DNA of 64,000 nucleotides. It comes from an uncultured Neglectibacter sp. (GTDB lineage: Bacteria > Bacillota > Clostridia > Oscillospirales > Acutalibacteraceae). The notes under the pieces were generated by a model that did not search any database, was not told the origin of the DNA, and saw only the letters and a program-made list of their open reading frames with translations. Made by a program: the position numbers and the translations under genes. Numbering within the stretch: the first letter of the stretch is position 1; each line of letters begins with the position of its first letter. The stretch lies in assembly GCA_937958185.1 (NCBI GenBank), contig CALFFN010000022.1, forward strand, positions 62,001 to 126,000, in the 5' to 3' direction. This document shows, piece after piece, positions 25,053-36,000 of the stretch.

Positions 25053-27080
25053 TTAGAACAGCGCCTGCCCCGCTTCTTCTGCCGAAGCAAAGGGACCGGG
25101 CAGGGGCGTTACGCCCCTGTGAGCGCCGAAATAGTCCCGGTCGAATACGATGGGAGAGCCGTCCGGGTTCTCAAATTTCTGCTCCGGCTCAAACGCCATA
25201 CCCAGAGCTTCCGTGGAGATAGCAGGCGCGGAAATTTCCGGCAAATGGTCGTACAGATCGGTTTTCAGACTGTATTTGCCGTCCTGCTCCGTGAGCTCCA
25301 GGGAAACGGTATCCTGGGAAACCGCGAAATTCTTCTCCGTGTCGCAGGGCTTTGCGCCGTTAAAGAAGGTGTTGCCCCCCGTCCACACGGGCAGGTGCAT
25401 ATAATAGCGGTCGCTGGGGGCAGAGCCCATACCGCAGTAGCCCTCAAATTCTTTATCCCACTGCTCAAAGGTGGGATAGCCGTTATAGGGGAAGGTGCCG
25501 GCGGTGACGTTTCCGTCGTCCCAGCTGCTTTCCCCCATATCCTCCGCCATTTTCAGCAGCGCCGGGTGTACCTGCCGCTGCACGAAAATATTGTTGTAGA
25601 ACCGCATGTCTCCATGGAGGAAGGTCATGAAGCCTGCCACCTCCGTGCGGTGCTGCACATGGTAGGGCGTGTACCGGGGGGACGCTAAGGTTTTCGCGCC
25701 GTTGTCCGTGCCGACGCCCACAGCGGTAAAGCTGCCACCGATCAAATTGTGCACCACAGCCACGCCCTGGCACGCCAGCTTCAGGGAGCGGGTTGACAAC
25801 AGCAGGTTGTTGTCGATCAGGGTCGGACCGTGGGAGACCTCCACAAAAATGTCCTCCCCGATCCCCTGGAAGGCGCTGGGGTCAGGCTGTCCCTGGACCT
25901 GCTCCAGATTGGGCAGGGTGTTGTGGTGGAACAGGTTCTGGGTCACCCGGGTGCCCTGCGCCTGCCAGTCCAGCCACAGCCCGCGGGTGCAGTGGTGAAT
26001 GTGGTTGCGGCGGTAGATCACGTCGATGGCGGCGTGCATTTTGATACCGCCGATCTCCGCCCCGGCAAGGTTCTGCTTGTTGTTGATATGGTGAATATGG
26101 TTGTCTTCAATGATGGAAAACACACCGCCCAGATGCCCCACGATGCCGGTCTGCCCGCAGTCGTGGATATTGCAGCGGCGAATGATATGGGAGCCGATGT
26201 TTTCCTTTGTCCAGCCCTCCCGCTGCGCCTGGCAGATACACTCCCGCTCGGTCTGGGTGCCGTCCTTATATTTCTGGTGGAGCCACTTGTTGTCGTTCCC
26301 CTCCTGCCGGTACTTTCCCAGGGAAATGCCGGAGCATTTGGAGTCGGATATCTCGCAGTCCTCAATGATCCAGCCCTTTGCCCAATGGGGTCCCACCATG
26401 CCCTCCTGATAGGCGGTGGGCGGCGCCCACTGGGTGGCGGCCTGCTTCACCGTAAAGCCGGACAGCGTAATATAATTTTTCCCGGTCACGGCAGGGTAAA
26501 AGCAGTTGCGCCGGACATTTATTTCCACATTTTCCTCGTTGGGGTCCTTGCCGTGGAAATTGGCATAGAGCACGGTATCGCCGCCGTCCTGCTCGGTGTA
26601 CCAGCGGTAGACGGTAAATTCCGGGTCCCATGACGCATGGAAAACCTCCGGGCGCAGCACGCCCTCCAGCGTTTCCGCTTCATAGAGGGACTTGCCGTTT
26701 AAGTACACCTCGCCGGTGTGGAAGGGCTTTTCGGGCACGTACCAGTCCCCCTCCAGCAGAGTGGTATAGGGATTATATGCGCCGAACAGCCCGTTGGAAA
26801 TGCGGGCGACCCAGACGTCCCCCTCGTACCGCTTCCAGCACTTGACCGGCTCCGCGCCGGTGATGACTGCTTTCCCCTGCTCCACAGAGCGGTAGGTGAT
26901 GCGCTTTTCTTCCGATTCTCCTCCATTTTGCGGGTCGACCCATTCCCGGTACACGCCGGGCAGCACCAGCACCGTATCCCCGGCTTTGGCGACCTTTGCC
27001 GCCTGGGAAATGGTCTGGTAGGGGGCTTCCTTCGTGCCGTTCCCGTTTCGGGCAGCGGCAGCAGATACATAGATTTCCAT
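25053..27080 (-). CDS. Right-handed parallel beta-helix protein, possible carbohydrate-active enzyme
   Basis: A 675-residue protein without a signal peptide, so probably cytoplasmic. The N-terminus (MEIYVSAAAARNGNGTKEAPYQTISQAAKVA) is the DUF1565-like start of many beta-helix enzymes. The middle has repeated short beta-coil units with Asn/His-rich turns (IIRRCNIHDCGQTGIVGHLGG, IEDNHIHHINN, IYRRNHIHHCTRGLWLDWQAQG). The C-terminal quarter is a smaller beta domain. Similar proteins include glycoside hydrolase family 141-type enzymes, but I cannot assign the substrate. Expressed alone. Confidence 0.75.
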   Translation of the reverse strand: MEIYVSAAAARNGNGTKEAPYQTISQAAKVAKAGDTVLVLPGVYREWVDPQNGGESEEKRITYRSVEQGKAVITGAEPVKCWKRYEGDVWVARISNGLFGAYNPYTTLLEGDWYVPEKPFHTGEVYLNGKSLYEAETLEGVLRPEVFHASWDPEFTVYRWYTEQDGGDTVLYANFHGKDPNEENVEINVRRNCFYPAVTGKNYITLSGFTVKQAATQWAPPTAYQEGMVGPHWAKGWIIEDCEISDSKCSGISLGKYRQEGNDNKWLHQKYKDGTQTERECICQAQREGWTKENIGSHIIRRCNIHDCGQTGIVGHLGGVFSIIEDNHIHHINNKQNLAGAEIGGIKMHAAIDVIYRRNHIHHCTRGLWLDWQAQGTRVTQNLFHHNTLPNLEQVQGQPDPSAFQGIGEDIFVEVSHGPTLIDNNLLLSTRSLKLACQGVAVVHNLIGGSFTAVGVGTDNGAKTLASPRYTPYHVQHRTEVAGFMTFLHGDMRFYNNIFVQRQVHPALLKMAEDMGESSWDDGNVTAGTFPYNGYPTFEQWDKEFEGYCGMGSAPSDRYYMHLPVWTGGNTFFNGAKPCDTEKNFAVSQDTVSLELTEQDGKYSLKTDLYDHLPEISAPAISTEALGMAFEPEQKFENPDGSPIVFDRDYFGAHRGVTPLPGPFASAEEAGQALF

Positions 27081-27302
27081 AGAATTCCTCTCCGTTTCCT
27101 TGCTCTTTTCCGAGCAGATATGCTAAAATGATCGCAAGGCGGTTCCCTTTTGCAGTTTGGCTGAAAAGGCGTCACTGGCTTTCCCGGTACAGAGCAGGGA
27201 CGCGCGCCCGGCGCAGCCGCAAAAGCACCGACCTTCTATCGTTTATTATAATTCACTCCGCCCTGCGGGGCAAGACTTATCTTATATTTTCTGGAGGCTT
27301 TC

Positions 27303-27980
27303 ATGACCTATCAAACCGTGCTGCCCGGAGTTTTTCTTTCCCGCCCCAACCGTTTCATCGCCCACGTGGAAATTGCCGGGGAAGTCTGCGTCTGCCATGT
27401 GAAAAACACCGGGCGCTGCAGGGAGCTGCTGACGCCCGGCGCAAGGGTATATGTGGAGGAAAGCGGCAATCCTGCCCGCAAAACAAAATACGACCTTATC
27501 GCCGTGGAAAAGGGAAAGCTTCTCATCAATATGGACAGCCAGTCCCCCAACAAAGCCGCCGGGGAATTTCTGCCCAAGCTCCTGCCGGACCTTACCCTTT
27601 TGCGCCCGGAAACCGTCCACGGGGATTCCCGGTTCGACTTTTACGCCGAAACGGGCTCCGGGGAGAAATGGTTCATCGAGGTAAAGGGCGTGACGCTGGA
27701 GGAAAACGGCGTCGCCCGCTTCCCGGACGCCCCCACCCAGCGGGGCGCAAAGCACCTGCACGGCTTATGCCGCTGTGTGGAGGAGGGTTACCGTGCCGCC
27801 GCGCTGTTTGTGATACAAATGAAGGGCGTCACCCGGTTCGAGCCCAATGACGCCACCGACCCGGCTTTTGCCGCCGCCCTCCGGCAAGCCGCCGAACGGG
27901 GCGTGAAACTTCTCGCCTATGACTGCCTTGTCGCCCCGGGTTCCATGGTGATCGACCAGCCGGTGAAAATTAGACTTTAG
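27303..27980 (+). CDS. sfsA: SfsA DNA/RNA-binding nuclease-like protein
   Basis: A 225-residue protein of the SfsA family, with an N-terminal OB fold (VLPGVFLSRPNRFIAHVEI, CHVKNTGRCRELLTPG) and a C-terminal PD-(D/E)XK-like nuclease region (FDFYAETG, WFIEVKGVTLEENGVARFPDAPT-RGAKHL). Proposed to act on single-stranded or structured nucleic acid; formerly called sugar fermentation stimulation protein. Start ATG 27303 follows TGGAGG. It stands alone, divergent from the beta-helix gene. Confidence 0.93.
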   Translation: MTYQTVLPGVFLSRPNRFIAHVEIAGEVCVCHVKNTGRCRELLTPGARVYVEESGNPARKTKYDLIAVEKGKLLINMDSQSPNKAAGEFLPKLLPDLTLLRPETVHGDSRFDFYAETGSGEKWFIEVKGVTLEENGVARFPDAPTQRGAKHLHGLCRCVEEGYRAAALFVIQMKGVTRFEPNDATDPAFAAALRQAAERGVKLLAYDCLVAPGSMVIDQPVKIRL

Positions 27981-28027
27981 TATTTAGTTGTTAGTTGTTA
28001 GAAAGGGCAAAAACCGTCTAAAAAAGC

Positions 28028-28068
28028 AAGAGCAGGACTGACTCTTTGGAGCCAGCCTGCTCTTTTTT
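28028..28068 (+). terminator. Bidirectional terminator
   Basis: Stem AAGAGCAGG / CCTGCTCTT with an internal loop; T-run on the plus strand (sfsA) and an A-run on the other side serving the convergent small membrane gene. Confidence 0.85.
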
Positions 28069-28125
28069 GTTTCATTCGTTTTATTTTTCAAAAATTTGCG
28101 TGCTGAAATGATGAGCCTGAAACCT

Positions 28126-28317
28126 TCACCGCTTATTTTTCGCTTTCCTGCCGGTCGCATATCCAAACACCAGCAACGCGGCTAAATCGATCACTCCGAT
28201 GCACCGTACCAAAAGGTCCGGCAGCTCCAAACTGAAAAAGAGTGCCCCTGCAAGGAAAACCGTACAAATTCCCAGTACGATCAAGCTGCATACCCAAGCC
28301 ACATTTGTCGCTTTCAT
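28126..28317 (-). CDS. Small two-helix membrane protein
   Basis: 63 residues, two hydrophobic segments (VAWVCSLIVLGICTVFLAGA and CIGVIDLAALLVFGYATG) and a basic tail RKAKNKR, predicted to be an integral membrane protein. TGGAGGAAAGT directly precedes ATG 28317, which supports translation. Family unknown. It stands between the tex gene and the sfsA terminator. Confidence 0.6.
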   Translation of the reverse strand: MKATNVAWVCSLIVLGICTVFLAGALFFSLELPDLLVRCIGVIDLAALLVFGYATGRKAKNKR

Positions 28318-28410
28318 ACTTTCCTCCAAATCCAGATGTATCGCTTTCCTGTCGCGGTCATATCTCGATGCTTTCCATTCCCAACAGTGTGTTCACTAAG
28401 ACGGCGCTTC

Positions 28411-30585
28411 TCATGCCTTTTCCTGCTGCTTTTTCATGGTGAGGGAAATGCGTTTTTTTCCTTCGTCCACCTCCAGCACGGTGACCTCCACCACGTCGCC
28501 CACGGACAGCACCTCCGAGGGGTGGCGGATATAGCGGTTGGTGATCTGGGAAATGTGCACCAGCCCGTCCTGATGGACGCCGATATCCACGAACGCGCCG
28601 AAATCCACCACGTTCCGCACCGTTCCCGAAAGCTTCATGCCGGGTCTCAAATCGGAAAGCTCCATCACGTCCGTCCGCAGCAGGGGCGGGGGGAGCTCAT
28701 CACGGGGGTCGCGCCCGGGCTTTTGCAGCTCCGCCGCGATATCCTTCAGGGTGGGAACGCCCACGCCGCAGACCTCCGCCGCCCTGGGCAGCCCATATTC
28801 CCCCAGCCGCTTGTCAAGCTCTGCCAGGTTGCCGACATCTTCCTCCTGATAGCCGCACAGGGCGAGAAGCTTCTTCGCCGCGTCGTAGGATTCCGGGTGA
28901 ACGGCGGTGCGGTCCAGCACATTTTTACTTTCCGGCACCCGCAGGAACCCGGCGCACTGCTCAAACGCCTTTGGTCCCAGCTTTGGCACCTTCAAAAGCT
29001 CCTTTCTGGTGTGGAAGCTGCCGTTTTCCTCCCGGTACGCGGCGACGTTTTTCGCCACAGTGGGGGTGACGCCCGCCACCCGGCGGAGCAGGCTGGGAGA
29101 AGCTGTGTTCAGATCCACGCCCACAGCGTTCACGCAGTCCTCCACCACGCCGTCCAGCGTTTCGGAAAGCCTTGCCTGGGGCATATCGTGCTGATACTGC
29201 CCCACGCCGATGGCTTTTGGGTCTATCTTCACAAGCTCCGCCAGCGGGTCCTGCAGCCGGCGGGCGATGGAAACCGCGGAGCGCAGGGAAACATCGTAAT
29301 CCGGGAACTCCTCCGCCCCCAGCTTGGAGGCGGAATACACGGAAGCCCCCGCTTCGCTGACCACCATATAGGCGCAGCTGCCGCCGTATTCCTTTAGAAA
29401 CTCGCTGACAAACAGCTCCGATTCCCGGCTGGCGGTGCCGTTTCCAATGGCAACGCAGGTGATGTGGTGGGTATCGAACAGGCGGCGCAGGACGCGCTTG
29501 GACTCCTCAATTTTGTTGTGGGGCTTCGTGGGGTAGATCACCGCCGTTTCCAGCACCTTCCCCGTGCCGTCCACCACCGCCAGCTTACAGCCTGTGCGGT
29601 AGGCAGGGTCGAAGCCCAGGGTCACCTGATTCTTGACCGGGGGCTGCATCAGCAGCGGGCGGAGGTTCAACGCAAAGGTGTGGATCGCCTGCTCGTCCGC
29701 CTGCTCGGTAAGGGCACTGCGTATCTCCCGCTCCAAAGAAGGGAAGATCAGCCTGTCCCAGGCGTCCTCGGCGACCTCCCGCAGCAGCGCCTGAAAGGGG
29801 TTCTGCCGGGAGACCGTCTCGCTCAGGATCACGGACTCCGCGCCCCATTCGCCGGGGCGGACGGAAATCTTCAGCATTCCCTCCCGTTCCCCTCTGTCCA
29901 TGGCGAGGATCTGATGGCTCTGCAGCCGGCGGAGCGGCTCCTCAAATTCATAGTACAGCCGGTAGACCGTGTCCTCTTCCGTGTTGGCGACAGAACGCAG
30001 CGTGCCGTTTTTCTGGATTTTTTCCCGCAGCTGTTTCCGCAGGGCGGCGTTGTCGGAAAAGTCCTCGGCGATAATGTCCCTGGCGCTCTGCAAAGCGTCC
30101 TCGCCCGTTTCCACGCCCTTTTCCTGGTTTACATAACTTTCTGCCAGTTTGTTCAATGCGATATCGTCCAGCACATTTCCGTTTTCGTCCCTGCCGGTAA
30201 AAATCGCCTTTGCCAGCGGCTCCAATCCCTTTTCCCGCGCCACGCTGGCTCTGGTTTTCCGCTTCGGGCGGTAGGGGCGGTACAGGTCGTCCACCTCGGT
30301 GAGGGTGGCGGCGGCGTTGATGGCATCTTCCAGCTCCGGGGTCAGTTTTCCCTGCTCCCCGATGGAGGCTTTTACCTCCTCTTTCCGGGCGGCAAGCCCC
30401 CGGAGGTACTGGAGCCTGTCCGCCAGCATTCGGATGGTCTGGTCGTCCATGGAGCCGTGCTGCTCCTTCCGATACCGGGCGATAAAGGGGACTGTGTTCC
30501 CCTCGTCCAGCAGCGTTACCACCGCCTGGGCGTGCTCCGGGCGGACGTTCAATTCTTTGGCAAGAGTGGAGATCATGGGTTCCAT
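28411..30585 (-). CDS. tex: Tex-family transcription accessory / RNA-binding protein
   Basis: A ~724-residue protein of the Tex/YhgF family (the Spt6-like helical scaffold, a YqgF-type RNase H-like domain, helix-hairpin-helix, and C-terminal S1). Landmarks: MISTLAKELNVRPEHAQAVVTLLDEG, TLGFDPAYRTGCKLAVVDGTGKVL, AIGNGTASRESELFV, and the S1 domain MKLSGTVRNVVDFGAFVDIGVHQDGLVHISQ. It follows dgt with its start (ATG 30585) 13 nt past the dgt stop, so they form a unit. GAGGAAAAC is the ribosome site. Confidence 0.94.
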   Translation of the reverse strand: MEPMISTLAKELNVRPEHAQAVVTLLDEGNTVPFIARYRKEQHGSMDDQTIRMLADRLQYLRGLAARKEEVKASIGEQGKLTPELEDAINAAATLTEVDDLYRPYRPKRKTRASVAREKGLEPLAKAIFTGRDENGNVLDDIALNKLAESYVNQEKGVETGEDALQSARDIIAEDFSDNAALRKQLREKIQKNGTLRSVANTEEDTVYRLYYEFEEPLRRLQSHQILAMDRGEREGMLKISVRPGEWGAESVILSETVSRQNPFQALLREVAEDAWDRLIFPSLEREIRSALTEQADEQAIHTFALNLRPLLMQPPVKNQVTLGFDPAYRTGCKLAVVDGTGKVLETAVIYPTKPHNKIEESKRVLRRLFDTHHITCVAIGNGTASRESELFVSEFLKEYGGSCAYMVVSEAGASVYSASKLGAEEFPDYDVSLRSAVSIARRLQDPLAELVKIDPKAIGVGQYQHDMPQARLSETLDGVVEDCVNAVGVDLNTASPSLLRRVAGVTPTVAKNVAAYREENGSFHTRKELLKVPKLGPKAFEQCAGFLRVPESKNVLDRTAVHPESYDAAKKLLALCGYQEEDVGNLAELDKRLGEYGLPRAAEVCGVGVPTLKDIAAELQKPGRDPRDELPPPLLRTDVMELSDLRPGMKLSGTVRNVVDFGAFVDIGVHQDGLVHISQITNRYIRHPSEVLSVGDVVEVTVLEVDEGKKRISLTMKKQQEKA

Positions 30586-30598
30586 TTCTGTGTTTTCC

Positions 30599-31831
30599 TC
30601 ACTTTTCCAGGTCTTCAAAATAGGAGTGGTACTGGACCTTCAGCGTGCTCTTCGGGAACAGGAAGCTGTGCAGGGACAGGAAATAGCTGTCCGTCATGCT
30701 GGCGATGTAATCCGCCACGATCTGCTCCGGGCGCTCCTCCAGATAGCTTTCTCCCTCTTCCCGGTAATATCTGGTAGAGCTCTGGATAAAGTCGATATGG
30801 TGGCGGAACACGGGTGAATTTTTGTTTTCCGTCTTCACATCGCGGAGCAGCTGCTCAAAAATATCCCGGAACATGGGGCGGATCGTGTGCTCGTACTCGC
30901 CGCTTACCGCTTCGTTCCGATAAATCTGCTGATAATTCTCCCGCTTGGCGGTGCTCAGGTCCTGATAGGTCTGGGGGCTTAACAGAATGTAATCCCTGCC
31001 GTAGCTGTTTTCCACGATATCCACGGACATATTGTTGATAATAGTGGCGTTCCGATCGCCGATCTCCTGAGAGGTAAAGCCGGTATAGTCAGAAATAATG
31101 TGGGTATTGATGGCGTCCTGCCGGTCCTTGCCCACATAGGCTATCATGTCGCTGACCCGCACCACACAGCCTTCCAGCGTGGAGGGGACCAGCCCGTCTA
31201 CCGCGTCCTGTCCGCGGCTCAGGCAATCCTCCACACGGCTGTGCAGCTCCGCAAAATTCTTTAACGGGCGGGGGCGGTATTCCTGCTTCTCAAATTCGCC
31301 GTTGTGGCAGAGGATACCGTCCAGCGTTTGCAGGGTGACCTTCCGCCGGAACATATTTTCCAGTACCCGGACGCTCTGCACATTGTGGAAAAAGTGAAGT
31401 CCGCAGGTCTCCAGCAGCAGGTCGTTCAAATACCGCTCCCCGGCGTGACCGAACGGCGTGTGCCCCAGATCGTGTCCCAGGGATATCGCTTCGATCAAGT
31501 CCAGATTCAGCCCCAGCATGGAGCCGATGTTCCGGGCAATGCGGGACACCAGCTGCACATGGAGCCCACGGCGGGTGATGTCATCGTTTTCGTAAAAGGA
31601 CAGCACCTGCGTTTTGTCCGCATAGCGGTTATACATGGGCAGGTGGAGGATCTTTTCCGTGTCCCGGACAAATGCCGGGCGCCATAGGGGCGACCTGTCC
31701 CGCTCCTCCCCGTGCCGCCGGGCGTCCTTCTCCTGGAAGCGGTGCGGATTCTCCCAATGGGCAGCCCTGTCCTCCCGGATTCTTTTTTGAAGCTCATTGC
31801 TCAGCTTGTGATAATTCAATTTCCGTTCCAT
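30599..31831 (-). CDS. dgt: dGTP triphosphohydrolase (HD domain)
   Basis: Hydrolyses dGTP to deoxyguanosine and triphosphate. The 410-residue protein has the Dgt-type start RPAFVRDTEKILHLPMYNRYADKTQVLSF, then the metal-binding HD signature EAISLGHDLGHTPFGHAGERYL, and the distal VSDMIAYVGKDRQDAI. GGAAGGGGAG precedes the ATG. Likely cotranscribed with tex. Confidence 0.95.
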   Translation of the reverse strand: MERKLNYHKLSNELQKRIREDRAAHWENPHRFQEKDARRHGEERDRSPLWRPAFVRDTEKILHLPMYNRYADKTQVLSFYENDDITRRGLHVQLVSRIARNIGSMLGLNLDLIEAISLGHDLGHTPFGHAGERYLNDLLLETCGLHFFHNVQSVRVLENMFRRKVTLQTLDGILCHNGEFEKQEYRPRPLKNFAELHSRVEDCLSRGQDAVDGLVPSTLEGCVVRVSDMIAYVGKDRQDAINTHIISDYTGFTSQEIGDRNATIINNMSVDIVENSYGRDYILLSPQTYQDLSTAKRENYQQIYRNEAVSGEYEHTIRPMFRDIFEQLLRDVKTENKNSPVFRHHIDFIQSSTRYYREEGESYLEERPEQIVADYIASMTDSYFLSLHSFLFPKSTLKVQYHSYFEDLEK

Positions 31832-31859
31832 AGGTTTCTCCCCTTCCTATCCGATGTAG

Positions 31860-31908
31860 ATAAGAGAAGCCCCCTGCCGTTCCCGGAAGGACCGCAGGGG
31901 TTTACTCG
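31860..31908 (-). terminator. Hairpin after pfkA
   Basis: CCCCTGC...GCAGGGG stem between pfkA and dgt with a short T-rich run on the minus strand. Confidence 0.6.
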
Positions 31909-31932
31909 TTTTACCTGATTGAATTGGCGCCG

Positions 31933-32901
31933 TCAAATGGACAGCTTGGCAGAAATGCCATAGAGCTTTTCATCAAATACCCGGGGCATTTCCAGCGCCT
32001 CGGTGATATCGAAATCCACGATTTCCTCGCCCTTCATGGCGACCACACGGTTGCCCAGACCCTTTTCCAACAGCTCCACCGCGTGGTACCCCATGCGGCT
32101 GGCAACCACACGGTCCCGCAGGGTGGGAGAGCCGCCACGCTGCACATGACCCAGAACGGTAGCCCGGCTCTCGATGCCGGTCTCCTTCTGAATGCGCTCG
32201 GTGATCTCCTGGGTATGCCCCACGCCTTCGGCAACCACTACGATAAAGTGCCGCTTGCCGGTGGTCTGCGCCATGCGGATACGGGCGATCACGTCCTTTT
32301 CAAAATCATAGGGGACTTCCGGCACCAACGTGGCGATCGCCCCAACGGCGATACTGGTATGCAAAGCGATATCACCGCAGCGGCGGCCCATGACCTCCAC
32401 CACGCTGCAGCGGTCGTGGGACTCGGTGGTATCCCGAATGCGGTCGATCATTTCCATGGCGGTATTCAGCGCCGTGTCGTAGCCGATGGTGTAATCCGTG
32501 CAGGCAATGTCGTTGTCTATCGTACCGGGTACGCCGATACACAGCACCCCGGCATTGGTCAGGTCCCGGGCGCCGCGGAAGGAACCGTCCCCGCCGATGA
32601 CTACCACGCCGTCAATGCCCAGCTTCCTGCACATTTCAGCCGCCTTCTGCACGCCCTCCGGCGTGTTGAACTCCGGGCTGCGGGCGGTGAACAGCGCCGT
32701 GCCGCCGTGCTGCATAATATCGGATACGCTGCGCAGGTTCATTTCCTCCACATCGCCGTGGAGCAGACCGTTGTAGCCGCGCTTCACGCCATACACCTTC
32801 ATGCCGAAAGAAATTGCGGAACGAACTACAGCACGTACCGCCGCATTCATGCCGGGGGCGTCTCCCCCGCTGGTCAGGACTGCAATACTTTTCGCACCCA
32901 T
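31933..32901 (-). CDS. pfkA: ATP-dependent 6-phosphofructokinase
   Basis: Committed step of glycolysis. The 322-residue protein has the ATP-dependent PfkA pattern: IAVLTSGGDAPGMNAAVRAVV, YNGLLHG, DGVVVIGGDGSFRGARDL, CIGVPGTIDNDIACTDYTIGYDTA (catalytic Asp in TIDND), EVMGRRCGDIALHT, and ATVLGHVQRGGSPTLRDRVVA. Gly104-type residue in GGDGSF indicates ATP rather than pyrophosphate use. Monocistronic. Confidence 0.97.
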   Translation of the reverse strand: MGAKSIAVLTSGGDAPGMNAAVRAVVRSAISFGMKVYGVKRGYNGLLHGDVEEMNLRSVSDIMQHGGTALFTARSPEFNTPEGVQKAAEMCRKLGIDGVVVIGGDGSFRGARDLTNAGVLCIGVPGTIDNDIACTDYTIGYDTALNTAMEMIDRIRDTTESHDRCSVVEVMGRRCGDIALHTSIAVGAIATLVPEVPYDFEKDVIARIRMAQTTGKRHFIVVVAEGVGHTQEITERIQKETGIESRATVLGHVQRGGSPTLRDRVVASRMGYHAVELLEKGLGNRVVAMKGEEIVDFDITEALEMPRVFDEKLYGISAKLSI

Positions 32902-33030
32902 ACACTACTTTCCTCCACTATGTTTGATTGAGCCTGTCCACCCAGACTGACCCATTTTTGATATGTTTAATAGTATTATACCAAACAGGAAAAATTTATC
33001 AAGAGGTTCCGCGAAAGATTTTCCGGCGAA

Positions 33031-33068
33031 CCTTTGAAACCTTCCGCTCTATCGGAAGGTTTCAAAGG
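33031..33068 (-). terminator. Long perfect hairpin downstream of dnaE
   Basis: A 16-bp perfect stem (CCTTTGAAACCTTCCG / CGGAAGGTTTCAAAGG, 6-nt loop) immediately after the dnaE stop. No long T-run follows on the minus strand, so it may stabilise the 3' end as much as terminate. Confidence 0.6.
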
Positions 33069-33085
33069 GAAACGCATTCCGCTGT

Positions 33086-36000
33086 TCAGCGCCGCAGCGC
33101 CACGTTTTCCTCTCCCAGCAGCCGCCGCAGCGCCAGAAGGAGCACATCGTTCACGTCAGTCCTGTACCGGGCGGGCGCTTTCATCAGCTTGCCGGAATCC
33201 TGGAACAGAAGGTACACGTCCGTCCTGCCCTCGTCAAAAATTGCCAGATACTGCATGGCTTTCTCATATTCCCAAGCGTTTTTGGAGGGCAGCTTCAAAT
33301 ACAGCCCCGGTCTGCCCGCGGGCTTCTGGGGTTCGCCATCGGCGGCTGGCACAGACCGCTTTCCCTTTCCGGCAAGGCTGCCCGGCGGGGCAAAGCGGCT
33401 GCATACCAGCTCCGGCTCCTTGTCCTCCACAAAGCTCAATTTCCCGGCGACCTCCACCACAGCGCCCACTTCCAGCAGATTGCCGAACTCCTCCAGCGTT
33501 TTGGAAAACACCAGCCCCGTCATGGCGCCATACATGTCCTCCAGCGTGAGGAACGCCATCGTTCCCCCGTTTTTGGTGGACTTTCTCCGAAGCTCGCTGA
33601 CCATCGCAAGCAGGACGACCTGCTGCCCGTCCCGGTAGCTGTCGGCTTCTCCGGCGGCGCTTGCCTGTATTTGGTCGCTGCGGGCATAGCCGCCCGTTTG
33701 GTACAGGCTGCTGTAACCCATCATGGGGTGCCCGGACAAGTACATGCCGGTCACTTCCTTTTCCATGGCAAGCAGGTCGGAAACGGAAAATTCCTCGGCA
33801 GTCTGCAAGGGCGGCTCTCCGCTTTCCTCCGCCTCCGGGGCGTCGAAAAAGCCCATCTGCCCCTCGATGTTCCGCCGCTTGTCCATTTCCAGCAGCTCCA
33901 AGACCGTCTCCACGGAAAGCAGCATTTCCCGGCGGTTGCTGCCCAGCCCGTCCAGCGCGCCGCATTTTATCAGGCTTTCGATCGCCCGGCGGTTCAGGTC
34001 CTTCCCCGCCATGCGCTTGCAGAAGCTGTAGAACGAGGTAAAATTCCCGCCCCGGCGGCGCTCCTCCACCATGCGGGCAATAACGGCCCTGCCCAGATTT
34101 TTCACCGCCAGCAGACCGTAGCGGATATTTTCCCCCACCACGGTGAACCCGGCGCCGCTTTCATTGACATGGGGCGGCAGCACGGAAATTTTCAGCCGCT
34201 TGCATTCCTCCATATATTCCGCCACCTTCCCCGTCCAGCCCAGCACGCTGGACAGCAGGGAGGCCATATACTCCCGGGGATAGTGGCATTTCAGGTACGC
34301 GGTCTGATAGGCGACGATGGCATAGCAGGCGGCATGGGACTTATTAAAGGCATAGGACGCGAAGCTTTCGATCTCCCGGAACAGCTCCTCCGCTGTTTCC
34401 CTGTCCACCCCGCGGTTCAGGCAGCCCTCCACTTCCCAGGAGCCGTCCTCCCGGCGCTGCCCGTTCAGGAAAATCTGCCGTTCCTTTTCCAGCACGTCCC
34501 TTTTCTTCTTCGCCATTGCCCGGCGGACGATATCCGCCCTGCCCAGGGAATACCCGGCAAGCTCCCGGAAAATCTGCATGACCTGCTCCTGATAGATGAT
34601 ACAGCCGTAGGTCACGTCCAAAATCGGACGGAGCTTTTCGTGGCGGTACACCACCTTTTCCGGGTGCTTCCTGTTTTCCACGTACATGGGGATAAACTGC
34701 ATGGGTCCCGGGCGGTACAGGGAAATAATGGCGATCAGGTCTTCAATGCTTTCCGGCTCCGCCTGCATGAGCAGCCGCTTCATGCCGCCGGACTCAAACT
34801 GGAACACGCCCACGGAGTCCGCTGATGCCAGCATACGGAAGGTCGCCGGGTCATCGCTGGGAATGGTCTCGATGGAAAATTCCGGCTCGCTCCGCTGGAT
34901 CAGCTTCTGGGCGTTGTCGATCACGGAAAGGTTCCGCAGCCCCAGGAAGTCCATTTTCAGCAGCCCCAGCTCCTCGATGGCGGTCATGGTGAACTGGGTC
35001 ACCACCACGTCGTCGTTTTTCGCCAGCGGCACGTATTCCGTTACAGGCTTGTCGGTGATGAGCACCCCCGCCGCATGGGTAGAGGCGTGCCGGGGCATTC
35101 CCTCCAGCTTCCGCGCCATATCCACAAGGGACTTCACCTGGTCGTCGGTTTCATACATCTGCCGGAAGCTCTGGGAATTTTTCAGGGCGGCGTCCAGCGT
35201 GATGCCCAGCTCCATCGGCACCTGCTTTGCCACCACGTCCACCTTGTTATAAGGGATCGCCATGGCCCTGCCCACGTCCCGCAAAGCGCCCCGGGCAGCC
35301 ATGGTGCCGAAGGTGACGATCTGCGCCACGTGGTCCGCGCCGTACCTGTCCAGCACATACTGAATGATCTCGTCCCGGCGCTCGTCGCTGAAGTCGATAT
35401 CAAAGTCGGGCATGCTGACCCGCTCGGCATTGAGGAACCGCTCAAAAATCAGCCCGTAACGAATGGGGTCCACATTGGTGATCCCCACGCAGTAGGCGCA
35501 AAGGCTCCCCGCGCCGGAGCCTCTGCCCGGTCCCACGGGAATGCCCACGCTTCTGGCATAGCGGATAAAATCCCAGACGATCAGGTAGTAGTTTACATAA
35601 CCCATCTGAGAAATCACGGAAATCTCATAGTTCAATCTGTCAACTAAGCTCTGCTCCGGGGCTTCCCCGTATCTTCGGCGGAGCCCCTCAAAGCACAGGC
35701 GCTCAAAGAAGGTCCTGCTGTCGCTGCCGTCCGGCGTGTCAAAGCGGGGGAGCTTCGTCTTGCCGAACTCTATCTCCACGTTGCAGCGCTCCGCGATTTT
35801 CGCCGTATTGTCGGCGGCTTCCGGCAGCTCCGGGAACAGCTTCCTCATTTCCTCCTCAGTTTTCACGTAAAATTCGTCCGAGCCAAATTCCAGCGTGTCC
35901 TGATCCTCCACCGTGCGCCCGGTCTGAATGCAGATGAGGATATGGTGCATTTCGCTGTCCTCTTTGGCGATGTAGTGGCAGTCGTTTGTCACCACCAGCG

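Noticed and set aside
27128..27850. Second reading frame overlapping sfsA
   Set aside because: Same strand, different frame, no RBS; sfsA has full family motifs.
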